In this document: positions 1-6,415 of the stretch, piece after piece | Position numbering within the stretch: the stretch's first letter is position 1 | How the letters are laid out: each line of letters begins with the position of its first letter | Assembly: GCA_014729565.1 (NCBI GenBank) | Contig: WJJR01000514.1 | Location: 1-10,021, forward strand | Direction: 5' to 3' | Origin: Candidatus Zixiibacteriota bacterium | Lineage (GTDB): Bacteria > Zixibacteria > MSB-5A5 > WJJR01 | DNA: 10,021 bases | The notes under the pieces: model-generated | The model's input: the letters and a program-made list of their open reading frames with translations, nothing else | What the model was told of the DNA's origin: nothing | The model's database searches: none | Program-made: the position numbers and the translations under genes

Positions 1-646
1 AACGTAGCATGGCCAGTTCGACTCCGCTCACTGCAAGCGTCTCGGCCAAGCGGCACGGGCACTTCGGTTGACTCAGTGTAAACGAGGCGCCCGTACTACA
101 TCGCGTGTTCAATCGGAAGATAGTTCTGACAATCGCTATAATCAGAAAATCCGCACCCAGGTCGCGTAAGTTGTCGCACTCCGATCCGATGTTGTCCTGC
201 TCACGGGCCAGGCCCAGCGATTCGGTGTGTTGACCAATGGCCTCATCGATCAGGCCGATGTCCCGATAGGCGTCGCCGAGGTCATTGAGACCACCGGGAA
301 TGACAGCCAGATCATTGAGTGATCGCTTAATTGCGAGCGACTCTTCGTGTGATGCAATGGCGCGTGAGAAATCGCCCAGACGGTGATAGGCGAGTCCGGC
401 GAAATTGAGCGACTGCGCGAGTCCCCGCTGATCACCGATGGCGCGTTGCTTCACCGCCGCCTGCGACAACACGTCAACCGCCTCACGGAAGTCGCCGCGG
501 TGAAAGTGCGCATGACCCATGTGTCCCAGGGCAATCGACTGGAGCTGGTCGTCGCTCGTGTCGGCAAGGGAATCAAGGGCCTTCTGTGACAATTGGGCGG
601 TGATGTCGTAATGTAGCAGGGACGTCCCAATCATCTTTGCCGGCAT
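1..646 (-). CDS. TPR-repeat protein, partial at the window edge, possibly a remnant
   Basis: Read on the minus strand, this frame is open from an ATG at 646 to the window edge (215 codons). It contains three well-formed tetratricopeptide repeats spaced 40 residues apart, at about residues 37-70, 77-110 and 117-150. Each follows the pattern small-Gly-xx-Tyr/His-xxx-Gly-Asp-Phe-xx-Ala (for example 'FAGLAYHRLGDFSRAI'), as in the TPR_12/kinesin-light-chain type. Residues 10-30 may be half of another repeat. TPRs are protein-binding scaffolds, so no enzymatic role can be given. A fourth repeat begins ('NLRDLG', residues 159-164) but the pattern vanishes after about position 154, and the tail (residues 165-215) looks unrelated. 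No signal peptide is visible. The start is uncertain: there is no Shine-Dalgarno at a suitable distance from ATG 646 or ATG 634, and the AGGA at 661-664 fits better with an out-of-frame ATG at 653. It could be a truncated pseudogene or the end of a larger TPR protein. Confidence 0.55.
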   Translation of the reverse strand, partial: MPAKMIGTSLLHYDITAQLSQKALDSLADTSDDQLQSIALGHMGHAHFHRGDFREAVDVLSQAAVKQRAIGDQRGLAQSLNFAGLAYHRLGDFSRAIASHEESLAIKRSLNDLAVIPGGLNDLGDAYRDIGLIDEAIGQHTESLGLAREQDNIGSECDNLRDLGADFLIIAIVRTIFRLNTRCSTGASFTLSQPKCPCRLAETLAVSGVELAMLR

Positions 647-664
647 CCGTCATTATCGAATCCT

Positions 665-693
665 AAGATAGTCTGCATTTGCTCGCGTTACAA
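665..693 (-). promoter_or_regulatory. possible sigma70-type promoter before the TPR frame
   Basis: On the minus strand, TTGTAA (693-688) and TATCTT (670-665) are separated by 17 bases. Each matches its consensus at 4 of 6 positions. The predicted transcription start, near 658, leaves only about 12 bases before ATG 646, so the message would be nearly leaderless. The match is weak and could be chance. Confidence 0.22.
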
Positions 694-719
694 CCGCGAC
701 CACAGAACCAATGTCCGAC

Positions 720-757
720 AAAAATCACCCGGGACCACATGAGGAGTCCCGGGTGAT
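720..757 (-). terminator. intrinsic terminator after the dockerin-like protein gene
   Basis: A perfect 12-bp inverted repeat, ATCACCCGGGAC (724-735) and GTCCCGGGTGAT (746-757), encloses a 10-base loop. On the minus strand it is followed directly by five T (724-720, the first shared with the stem base). It lies about 30 bases after the stop codon of the gene ending at 786. This is a textbook Rho-independent terminator in the right orientation, and it separates that gene from the TPR frame. Confidence 0.85.
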
Positions 758-785
758 GAATGTTAATCAATCGCGCTTTCGGTGA

Positions 786-1532
786 CTATGGGAATGACGG
801 ACAATCAGTTGGGTAGGAGTTGCACGCGCACGGCTCGCACGGGGCTACCCCGTTGAAGAAGAGATGATCGATCATCCAGTTTAAGTCGACATTGTCCGGG
901 ATACCATCGCAATTGAAGTCGATGGCGACGGCGGGACAGTTCGGACTTTGCTGGTTATCGCCATTGAAAAACAGGATGGTAATCATGACGTTGAGATCAA
1001 CGTTGTCGCGGATACCGTTTTGGTCGAGATCCGCTTGGTATGGACAGTCGCACGCGCCCGATCCACCACCAGCGGCGCCGTACCAGTAACCCAGACCGAG
1101 TTGGTAGTTGCCCGCTTCGACATACCCAGCGACCGGCTGGGCAATTGAAATTCCCAACTTGAGATTGCCGGCCGAGACTTCTGTCGCCCCACCGTGATTG
1201 ATCGAGATCCAGTTGTTCTCGATAGCGGCTGCTCCCTGCGTCGACTGTGTGGCGGGTGACTGAGTGTTCACTTCACCGGCCGGTGATGGGCGGGGGATAC
1301 GCGGTGTCGGGTTGGCCGTTGTGTTGGGATCGACATGGCGTGGCGATGTGGCCGTACTCGGCTGGCGGTCGATAGTCTTTCGTGTTTCGGTCGAGTCCGC
1401 TAGCTGTCTCAGGCTTGTTTTCGAGTCCGAAGGTTTGGTCTGTTTCTTCGCCGACCAGACGTCGGACGGGCCGATCAGCAACGGTAAGATTAGAAGACCG
1501 ACTGTAGCGAGTCGGTAGATGAGGTGTCTCAT
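786..1532 (-). CDS. exported protein with Pro/Thr-rich linker and two dockerin-like EF-hand repeats
   Basis: The 248-residue product has a signal peptide (residues 1-28: basic start, hydrophobic core, likely cut after 'VWSA'). A low-complexity Ser/Thr/Pro/Gln-rich linker follows (about 29-100). Next is a small module (107-152, 'GISIAQPVAGYVEAGNYQLG', then 'GYWYG') of a kind seen in secreted proteins of uncultured bacteria. Two similar repeats (167-191 and 204-228) each have a calcium-loop pattern D-x-[DN]-x-[ND]-G-I-x-D-x-x-D-L (D168/D170/N172/D179 and D205/N207/D209/D216) followed by a helix ending 'LFFNG', as in type I dockerin duplicates. Cysteines flank and link the repeats (161, 163, 199, 208, 232, 235, 237, 244) and may form disulfides outside the cell. 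Start support: AGAGGA lies 9 bases upstream. The likely role is calcium-dependent binding or surface attachment, but no partner cohesin is visible, so function is unknown. Confidence 0.82.
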   Translation of the reverse strand: MRHLIYRLATVGLLILPLLIGPSDVWSAKKQTKPSDSKTSLRQLADSTETRKTIDRQPSTATSPRHVDPNTTANPTPRIPRPSPAGEVNTQSPATQSTQGAAAIENNWISINHGGATEVSAGNLKLGISIAQPVAGYVEAGNYQLGLGYWYGAAGGGSGACDCPYQADLDQNGIRDNVDLNVMITILFFNGDNQQSPNCPAVAIDFNCDGIPDNVDLNWMIDHLFFNGVAPCEPCACNSYPTDCPSFP

Positions 1533-1571
1533 TGCGATTAATCCTCTCTCAGTCTACTGCTCAATATAATA

Positions 1572-1600
1572 AATATGCTCAAAATCAGCTCGAAATTCAA
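1572..1600 (-). promoter_or_regulatory. probable sigma70-type promoter for the dockerin-like protein gene
   Basis: The 82-base gap between the metalloprotease stop and the next start is strikingly AT-rich against its surroundings. On the minus strand it holds TTGAAT (1600-1595) and CATATT (1577-1572), 17 bases apart, with a further TATATT-like stretch just downstream. Transcription would begin about 30 bases before the start codon. The call rests on motif and composition only, and the consensus in this lineage is not known. Confidence 0.4.
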
Positions 1601-1614
1601 GTGCCGGCCCGACG

Positions 1615-2724
1615 TTATTTGATGGTTTCCGAGACAGCTCCCGGCGGGTCGACGGGCCGAGGCGCTTTGGGCGCCGGCGGGATGATGACCTCCTCGCCCT
1701 CAGTGGCAGCGAGTTTCGCCGCCGTCGTCCCAATGAGTGAGCTTCCTCGCGACGTGCGCAGCATCATGGGCTTATCTACGGTGCCGATGAACGGATATTC
1801 GTCGCCGCGGAACAGGACAATATCGTTCCCCGATGCCAGCGCAATGGCGTTGGCAAAGGCCGGCTGCAGAAAGACTCCATTGAGACATTCCTCATCCCCC
1901 GGCTGTGTGCCCACGATCCAGGTCTCGCCGTTGCTGACATGGTCGCGCACCCCGTTGGAGGCGCAGGTCATACGATCCATTTGATCGGGAGAAAAACGAA
2001 AACGCGTGCCGTGATAGGACATCATGTTGTTGAACACTTCATCGACCTTGTCCTGTAGGGAGGCCGGCAAGGCACTGTAATTCACGCCGTAGGTCCACTG
2101 TGCAATCTGATTCCGGCTCCAGCATTGCAAATCAGGGATGGTCTCGGCGATTTCATCGTCTCCCGGCGTCGTGTGGCACGTCCCGGTTTCGTCATTGTCA
2201 CACGATCCGCAGGGACATCCTTGCGTGTGGCACAGATCCATGAAGTGGCCGATTTCATGCAGGAACGTGGTTGTCCGTAACCCCTGTCCGACGAAAATGA
2301 TCTCTTCGCCCGGGGGGAACGAGCAAATGGCGCTGCCACCATCGCCGTTGATGTAGACGTTGATTGCGTTCGTTCGCCATTCGTAAACGTCTGGTGCCAG
2401 TTCCGCCGCAAATTCCAGTGCCGACTTATTCCCGCTGTTGATGTCTGAGAAGAACCAGGATGAGATCCCTTCCACATCGACAATCTCGGTCAGTTGCAGG
2501 CGATATCCACGCATGTGGGCATCGAGGATCGCATTGGCAGTATCAATCTGTGCTTGCACTTCTGCATCCGTATTGCAGCCACCCGATGCCGGACGGTTGC
2601 CGCTGTTGTTCAGAATGAACTTCACTGAGACGCGCCAGACGATTTGAGCGGATGCTCGCTCCATTGGAATGGCGCTGACGGCCACCATGGCGAGCAATCC
2701 GAATAGGGTGATTCGCTTGGTCAT
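1615..2724 (-). CDS. secreted zincin metalloprotease, M43/pappalysin-like
   Basis: The 369-residue product has a signal peptide (about 1-26, ending 'ERASA'). The catalytic motif is HEIGHFMDLCH (H156, E157, H160, H166), the extended HExxHxxxxxH zinc site of metzincins. A Met-turn candidate 'NNMMSY' lies at 232-237. Order and spacing resemble peptidase family M43 (pappalysin/ulilysin), where the site usually reads HExxHxxGxxH; here the glycine is replaced by Asp163. A Cys-rich insert follows the zinc site ('CPCGSC', 170-175, plus C183 and C201) and may be disulfide-bonded. Residues 281-330 ('AIALASGNDIVLF', then 'GTVDKPMMLRTSRGSSLIG') resemble the opening strand of a right-handed beta-helix, followed by a Pro-rich tail (347-362). 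Presumed role: extracellular endopeptidase. Its strong AAGGGAGG ribosome site overlaps the stop codon of the upstream fibre-like gene 12 bases away, so the two are probably co-transcribed and translationally coupled. Confidence 0.85.
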   Translation of the reverse strand: MTKRITLFGLLAMVAVSAIPMERASAQIVWRVSVKFILNNSGNRPASGGCNTDAEVQAQIDTANAILDAHMRGYRLQLTEIVDVEGISSWFFSDINSGNKSALEFAAELAPDVYEWRTNAINVYINGDGGSAICSFPPGEEIIFVGQGLRTTTFLHEIGHFMDLCHTQGCPCGSCDNDETGTCHTTPGDDEIAETIPDLQCWSRNQIAQWTYGVNYSALPASLQDKVDEVFNNMMSYHGTRFRFSPDQMDRMTCASNGVRDHVSNGETWIVGTQPGDEECLNGVFLQPAFANAIALASGNDIVLFRGDEYPFIGTVDKPMMLRTSRGSSLIGTTAAKLAATEGEEVIIPPAPKAPRPVDPPGAVSETIK

Positions 2725-2736
2725 CAGTCGCCTCCC

Positions 2737-4491
2737 TTACTGTAAGTTCACCAGAGTCAGAACCAGACCACGACCGGAATTCAGCGGTTCCATGGCTTTG
2801 CCGATGATCGCGCCCTGGGCGCGCTCGTAGTCGGCCACTCTCATGGCGTGACCGGGGACATCGGACGTCGTCAGCAGGTCGCCTACCTGGATCGGACCGT
2901 TGGACGCGTCGACCATAACGTAGACGCGTCCGGTGAGGGCGACGGGATACTGGCCGTCGGCTTCGGAATTGTGCTGTCCCATCAACATCCCAGGGGCCAC
3001 ACCGCCCGCGCCGCTGACAATGCCGGCGACTTTGCGATCATAACCCGACCCTGAGACCACCAATTTGCCGGGGTTCTTGGAATCGAGGCAGACTACCATA
3101 CCGGGAGCCGGTTCGATTCCCGAGTGATGCGCGGAAATGTCGAATTGTTCAGAGAGATCGGATCCGCCGGTGATTTGCAGGACCTGGGTGATGACGCGTC
3201 CACTGCCGCCCTGGCCATGCTCGGCGTCGATGATGATTGTTTGCGCACCGGCTTTGTTACGGAGGGCAATCTGCGCTCCGGTGACACCTTCGGCGGCTAA
3301 CATCTCGATTTTGGTGGAACCGGTGGAGTCGCTCAAACGGATGACTCCGTCATCGCCTTCGTCGCCGTCAATCTCGACCGTTGACTGTCCGGTATGATTC
3401 CACATGAAGAACTCACTGCCACCACCGCTATTGGGACCGCGGACTTGCATCCGCAATTTCGTGGTTCCGAGTTCGTTGCGCATGCGGAAGGCGGGATTGT
3501 CCTCTTCTTCGTCCGCGTCGATCTCAAACGTTTGATTGCCCAGACTGTTTCTCAGATTGACGCCGGCGCCACCGCCGCCGCCGCTGGCGTCGAGACGGAT
3601 GATTTCGTTGACGCCGTCGTGAAGTGTGAGTGCTGCCGCACCATCGCCGGCATTCGCATCGATCACGACATTGGTGTTGAATCCGGAACCGTCGGGTTCG
3701 AAGAGTTCCAATCGGCCGGAATTGCCGTCCCAACCGTTCATCGTGGCACCGGGCCAGAACGAGTTTTCCAGATAGGCAGAAACAAAACCGCCGGTGCCGA
3801 CATTGGGTGCGGCCATGTAGCAGGCGGTGTTACCGACTTCATCGCGCACACGCACCATGCCGCCGCCCGACCCGTTCTCGTCCAGTTCGACATAAGTATC
3901 ACCGCCGATTGTTTCGACAAGATCGATGCCGCCGATCGCTTCGATCTGACCGTTGGTGCCGGTCAGTTTGATCTGCGGAAATGTCGTTTCGTCGCGCACG
4001 ATGATGTTGCCGGCATCACCAAGCGCACCGACATAGAAGGTGCTGTGCAAGAAGACGTCGCCGAAAATGTCGCCGCCCGAGGCGTTATCGACGGTCGAGA
4101 CGCGAAAGCTGTACGCACCGCTCGACATGTGAATGCGCGGAAAGACCGTGCCGGATTCCTGATGCTGCACTTCGAGCCAGCGGCTGGAGTCGGAATAGAT
4201 ACTGGTCGCAATCGGATACTGTGTTCCGATTTCGACACTCCACAGGCCGTCGGGCCCAAGCGTGACCGCGTGGGACTCATCGGTGGCGCCTTGCTGCGGC
4301 CAGAGTTCACGGGGATCGGTGGGTGTGGGATATATCTTGAAGATCAACGTTGCGTTTCCCACAACGGGATCGCCGTTGCTGTCGGTGAGTCGCCCTTGAA
4401 CATTCATTGTCTGGGGCACGGCCGCGAATGATACGGCTGTGGTGAGAGCGACGGCGACAATGGCCAGACTTAAAGTCCGGAATACACGCAT
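2737..4491 (-). CDS. exported fibre-like repeat protein with tail-fibre-type C-terminal domain
   Basis: The 584-residue product has a signal peptide (about 1-23, cut near 'SFA'). An N-terminal beta-rich domain (25-130, 'VPQTMNVQGRLTDSNGDPV') looks like an Ig/transthyretin-like fold common at the start of such secreted proteins. The centre (about 211-430) is an array of imperfect repeats of 22-27 residues: a hydrophobic strand, [ND]xxGxxT, a second strand ending IDA or IDG, then a Gly/Asp/Glu-rich turn. Clear copies begin near 287, 311, 335, 361, 383 and 407. This pattern suits a stacked beta structure such as a trimeric fibre. The C-terminal domain (about 440-584) contains 'VALTGRVYVMVDASNGPIQV', 'GDLLTTSDVPGHAM' and 'GAIIGKAMEPLNSGRG'; I recall similar domains in secreted or phage-tail-like proteins, but no enzymatic activity follows. 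The start is fixed by AAGGAGGA 4 bases upstream. The metalloprotease gene follows in the same transcript, so the protein may be its partner or substrate. The exact function is unknown. Confidence 0.82.
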   Translation of the reverse strand: MRVFRTLSLAIVAVALTTAVSFAAVPQTMNVQGRLTDSNGDPVVGNATLIFKIYPTPTDPRELWPQQGATDESHAVTLGPDGLWSVEIGTQYPIATSIYSDSSRWLEVQHQESGTVFPRIHMSSGAYSFRVSTVDNASGGDIFGDVFLHSTFYVGALGDAGNIIVRDETTFPQIKLTGTNGQIEAIGGIDLVETIGGDTYVELDENGSGGGMVRVRDEVGNTACYMAAPNVGTGGFVSAYLENSFWPGATMNGWDGNSGRLELFEPDGSGFNTNVVIDANAGDGAAALTLHDGVNEIIRLDASGGGGGAGVNLRNSLGNQTFEIDADEEEDNPAFRMRNELGTTKLRMQVRGPNSGGGSEFFMWNHTGQSTVEIDGDEGDDGVIRLSDSTGSTKIEMLAAEGVTGAQIALRNKAGAQTIIIDAEHGQGGSGRVITQVLQITGGSDLSEQFDISAHHSGIEPAPGMVVCLDSKNPGKLVVSGSGYDRKVAGIVSGAGGVAPGMLMGQHNSEADGQYPVALTGRVYVMVDASNGPIQVGDLLTTSDVPGHAMRVADYERAQGAIIGKAMEPLNSGRGLVLTLVNLQ

Positions 4492-4585
4492 TCATTCCTC
4501 CTTGATCGATACTCCGCAGAGCCGTGGTTGAACTGTCGAACCTGGGGCCAATCCTTGCGTACAGGGAAACAAGGCGGTTGGCCCT

Positions 4586-4615
4586 AATATAAGGCATTTT
4601 GAGAATAAGCAACAA
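4586..4615 (-). promoter_or_regulatory. possible promoter for the fibre-protease pair
   Basis: In the 267-base gap between the permease stop and the fibre-like gene, minus-strand TTGTTG (4615-4610) and TATATT (4591-4586) are 18 bases apart in an AT-rich patch. This would give a leader of about 85 bases. An alternative -35, TTGCTT, lies 3 bases closer. The remaining gap holds the hairpin at 4699-4716 and no open frame that looks coding. Confidence 0.35.
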
Positions 4616-4698
4616 TTTCTATCCGCTTTTTCAAGACGGCTGTAACTGGAAGGGGGAGAGGCGCCTGTGTGGGGAAGCACTTGATATTCAGTATCACA

Positions 4699-4716
4699 CC
4701 ACGAGCAAGCTCGTGG
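4699..4716. repeat. short perfect inverted repeat between the permease and fibre-like genes
   Basis: CCACGAGC and GCTCGTGG flank two bases, so a real hairpin would have 6-7 paired bases and a 4-6 base loop. It lies about 40 bases past the permease stop. No T run follows on either strand, so it is not a standard Rho-independent terminator. It could be a Rho-associated or mRNA-stabilising hairpin, or one copy of a dispersed REP-like palindrome. Confidence 0.45.
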
Positions 4717-4758
4717 CTTCAGGTAAAAGGGCTCGAAGCAATATCCATGAGATGGAGT

Positions 4759-6270
4759 TTACGTTCCCGGCAGTGTGATCGGCATTCCCATGAGCGGCCA
4801 GATGACGGCAACGAAGATCCCGAGGATAATCATCAACAGTAGACTGGCCCAGACACCGGCGCGGAAGAATTCGCCCGACGTGAACTGCCGGCTCTCATAG
4901 GCGATGGCGTTGGGTGCCGCGCCGATGAGAAAGAGAAACGGCATGCCGGCAACGACCAATGCCGAAAACAGAATAACTTCGGGAGCGACACCGAGGTACT
5001 CGGCGATGACGAGCGCAACCGGCATGGAAATGGCAATCGCCGCGACATTCATGATGCCATTGGTGAGAATAAGCACCATGAAGGCAATGCTCATGATGAA
5101 GATAAAGCTCGGTGTCTCCTGAAACATACCGAGCCACTGCACCGCCATCCAATTGGCCGCGCCGGTTTGCCAGAGGCAGAAACCGATGCTCATCGCGCCG
5201 CCGAACAGCAGAATGATGTTCCAGGGGACACCCTCGAGATCTTTCACGTCGAGGATTTTAAAGAGGAAGAACGCAACTGTGGTGATCAGAATCACGGCGC
5301 TCTTATTGAACGGTTCGAATGCCGGAACGAACGACCGCAAACTGAGAAAGAGGATCGCCGATAATACAACGACCAATGCTCCCTTTTCGGAGTACGTCAT
5401 CGGTCCAAGACCCTTATATAGTGTCTTGGAACGTTCCTTCAGTCCCGGAATAGTGGCGCGTTCGGGCTTGTAGTACACCATAAAGAAGAACCACAGCAGG
5501 ACGGTCATCAGTGCACCGACGGGGAACATGTAATAGGTCAATTGAAAGAAGCCGATTTCCACGCCAACGACTTGCTTGTAGAACCCGATGGCGACTGCGC
5601 CGCGCGCCGCACCGAGCAGTGTAATGATACTCCCCGCCCCGGCAACATAGGCCATCCCCATAAACAAACCCTTACCGAATCGGGTCTGTTTGGTTTCGTC
5701 CTCTTCGTACAGTGAATTGATCGCCATCAGAAGCGGAAACACGGTCGCTGCGACTGCGGTGTGGGCCATGATGAGTGTGAGCAGCGATGTCATCAGGAAA
5801 CAGCCGAGGTAGATCATGCTGGTCTTTTCACCGACGATCGACAGCATCTTGTACGCCATGCGGCGCGTAAGCCCGGTTTTCGAAAAGACCATGCCGATGA
5901 CAATCGAGCCAAAGATAAACATCACCGACGGATCCATGAAGTCGGTGAACGTGGTGCGGGGCTCGCGGATGAGAAACATACACTGGACCACGCCAATGGC
6001 GAGGCTGGTGACGCCGATCGGCACCACCTCGAACACCCACCAGACAGCGGCCAGCAGGAACAACCCAATGGCGGCTTTGCCTTCGTGGGTGAGGACAAAG
6101 GGTTTGCCGGAGGGATCGATGGCATCGCCCCAGGGCGGGGAGAAGTACACCACAGCGAAGAGGGCCAGGCCCAGGACAATGAAGGAGACCCGTCGCCAAT
6201 CGACGTTCCCGAGAATCTCGCCTAATGAGGCGTTGCCGTTGAATCTGCTGGTCTCTTGATGGTCTGCCAT
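4759..6270 (-). CDS. DASS/SLC13-family anion permease (divergent)
   Basis: The 503-residue integral membrane protein has about 11-13 hydrophobic segments (first at 28-44, last at 472-494), a length normal for the divalent anion:Na+ symporter family, which imports dicarboxylates, citrate or sulfate. It has the inverted two-half layout of the family. In each half, a helix hairpin region is followed by a Gly-rich loop: 'MAHTAVAATVFPLL' (168-181) with 'GAARGA' (220-225), and 'TNGIMNVAAIAISMPV' (403-418) with 'GAAPNAIAY' (450-458). These align with the family's SNT and GTPPN-type motifs. The Ser-Asn-Thr triplets read Ala-His-Thr (169-171) and Met-Asn-Val (407-409), so the usual sodium-coordinating residues are partly changed and substrate and coupling ion are uncertain. 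The start at 6270 has only a weak AAGAA upstream. The preceding gap is rich in palindromes. The adjacent CBS and two-component genes suggest regulated uptake. Confidence 0.85.
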   Translation of the reverse strand: MADHQETSRFNGNASLGEILGNVDWRRVSFIVLGLALFAVVYFSPPWGDAIDPSGKPFVLTHEGKAAIGLFLLAAVWWVFEVVPIGVTSLAIGVVQCMFLIREPRTTFTDFMDPSVMFIFGSIVIGMVFSKTGLTRRMAYKMLSIVGEKTSMIYLGCFLMTSLLTLIMAHTAVAATVFPLLMAINSLYEEDETKQTRFGKGLFMGMAYVAGAGSIITLLGAARGAVAIGFYKQVVGVEIGFFQLTYYMFPVGALMTVLLWFFFMVYYKPERATIPGLKERSKTLYKGLGPMTYSEKGALVVVLSAILFLSLRSFVPAFEPFNKSAVILITTVAFFLFKILDVKDLEGVPWNIILLFGGAMSIGFCLWQTGAANWMAVQWLGMFQETPSFIFIMSIAFMVLILTNGIMNVAAIAISMPVALVIAEYLGVAPEVILFSALVVAGMPFLFLIGAAPNAIAYESRQFTSGEFFRAGVWASLLLMIILGIFVAVIWPLMGMPITLPGT

Positions 6271-6281
6271 ACGCGTTCTTG

Positions 6282-6297
6282 TGTGATTTTTTTCACA
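6282..6297. promoter_or_regulatory. CRP/FNR-type palindrome TGTGA-N6-TCACA before the permease
   Basis: Bases 6282-6286 are TGTGA and 6293-6297 are TCACA, separated by six T: an exact match to the CRP-class consensus. The site is only 11 bases before the permease start codon, so a bound regulator would more likely repress than activate, unless the promoter is elsewhere. As RNA, the overlapping CTTGTG/CACAAG arms (6278-6283, 6294-6299) could pair near the ribosome site. No regulator gene of this class is in the window. Confidence 0.4.
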
Positions 6298-6330
6298 AGG
6301 CTCCGTCAGAAAAAAGACCCCATCTCATCC

Positions 6331-6342
6331 CGATGATCATCG
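6331..6342. repeat. 12-bp perfect palindrome CGATGATCATCG
   Basis: A self-complementary 12-mer in the gap between the CBS gene and the permease gene. It abuts the left arm of the 6342-6369 inverted repeat, sharing one base. It could be an operator for a dimeric regulator; no direct support beyond symmetry. Confidence 0.3.
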
Positions 6343-6369
6343 TGCCCGGTCAACGCTCGTACCGGGCAC
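6342..6369 (-). repeat. 9-bp inverted repeat after the CBS gene; hairpin or weak terminator
   Basis: GTGCCCGGT (6342-6350) and ACCGGGCAC (6361-6369) pair perfectly around a 10-base loop, about 46 bases past the CBS stop codon. The GC-rich stem resembles a terminator stem, but no T tract follows it on the minus strand; a run of six T appears only about 27 bases later (6315-6310). It may act as a partial terminator or processing site that lowers permease expression relative to the signalling genes. Confidence 0.45.
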
Positions 6370-6380
6370 ACAATTGTGTG
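6367..6380. repeat. 14-bp perfect palindrome CACACAATTGTGTG
   Basis: A self-complementary 14-mer that overlaps the right arm of the 6342-6369 hairpin by three bases. It shares the core TTGTGTGA with the CRP-like site at 6282-6297, so both could be bound by the same regulator. It lies about 100 bases upstream of the permease start, a usual place for an activator site. Confidence 0.35.
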
Positions 6381-6415
6381 ACTCCATCGAACTTGTACTT
6401 TGGTCCGGCGCCGTC

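Noticed and set aside
629..653. Short open frame starting at ATG 653 with AGGA upstream
   Set aside because: It encodes only 26 residues before a stop and has no recognisable content. It is noted only because it may mark a disrupted start of the TPR gene.
863..876. 14-bp perfect palindrome GATGATCGATCATC
   Set aside because: It lies inside the coding sequence of the second dockerin-like repeat and is explained by codons for Met-Ile-Asp-His; no regulatory role is suggested.
3394..4431. 345-residue open frame on the plus strand opposite the fibre-like gene
   Set aside because: It has no recognisable domain, no convincing ribosome site, and mirrors a minus-strand gene with a signal peptide, strong ribosome site and repeats. 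The long antisense frame follows from that gene's biased Gly/Asp/Val composition.
4492..4615. 102-residue and 62-residue minus-strand open frames upstream of and overlapping the fibre-like gene start
   Set aside because: They show no domain, are Arg/Ser/His-rich as expected of out-of-frame translation, and the strong ribosome site there is spaced for ATG 4491.
5761..6259. Plus-strand open frames of about 150 residues opposite the permease
   Set aside because: They have low-complexity His/Asp/Glu or Met-rich translations typical of antisense to membrane-protein codons and no ribosome site.
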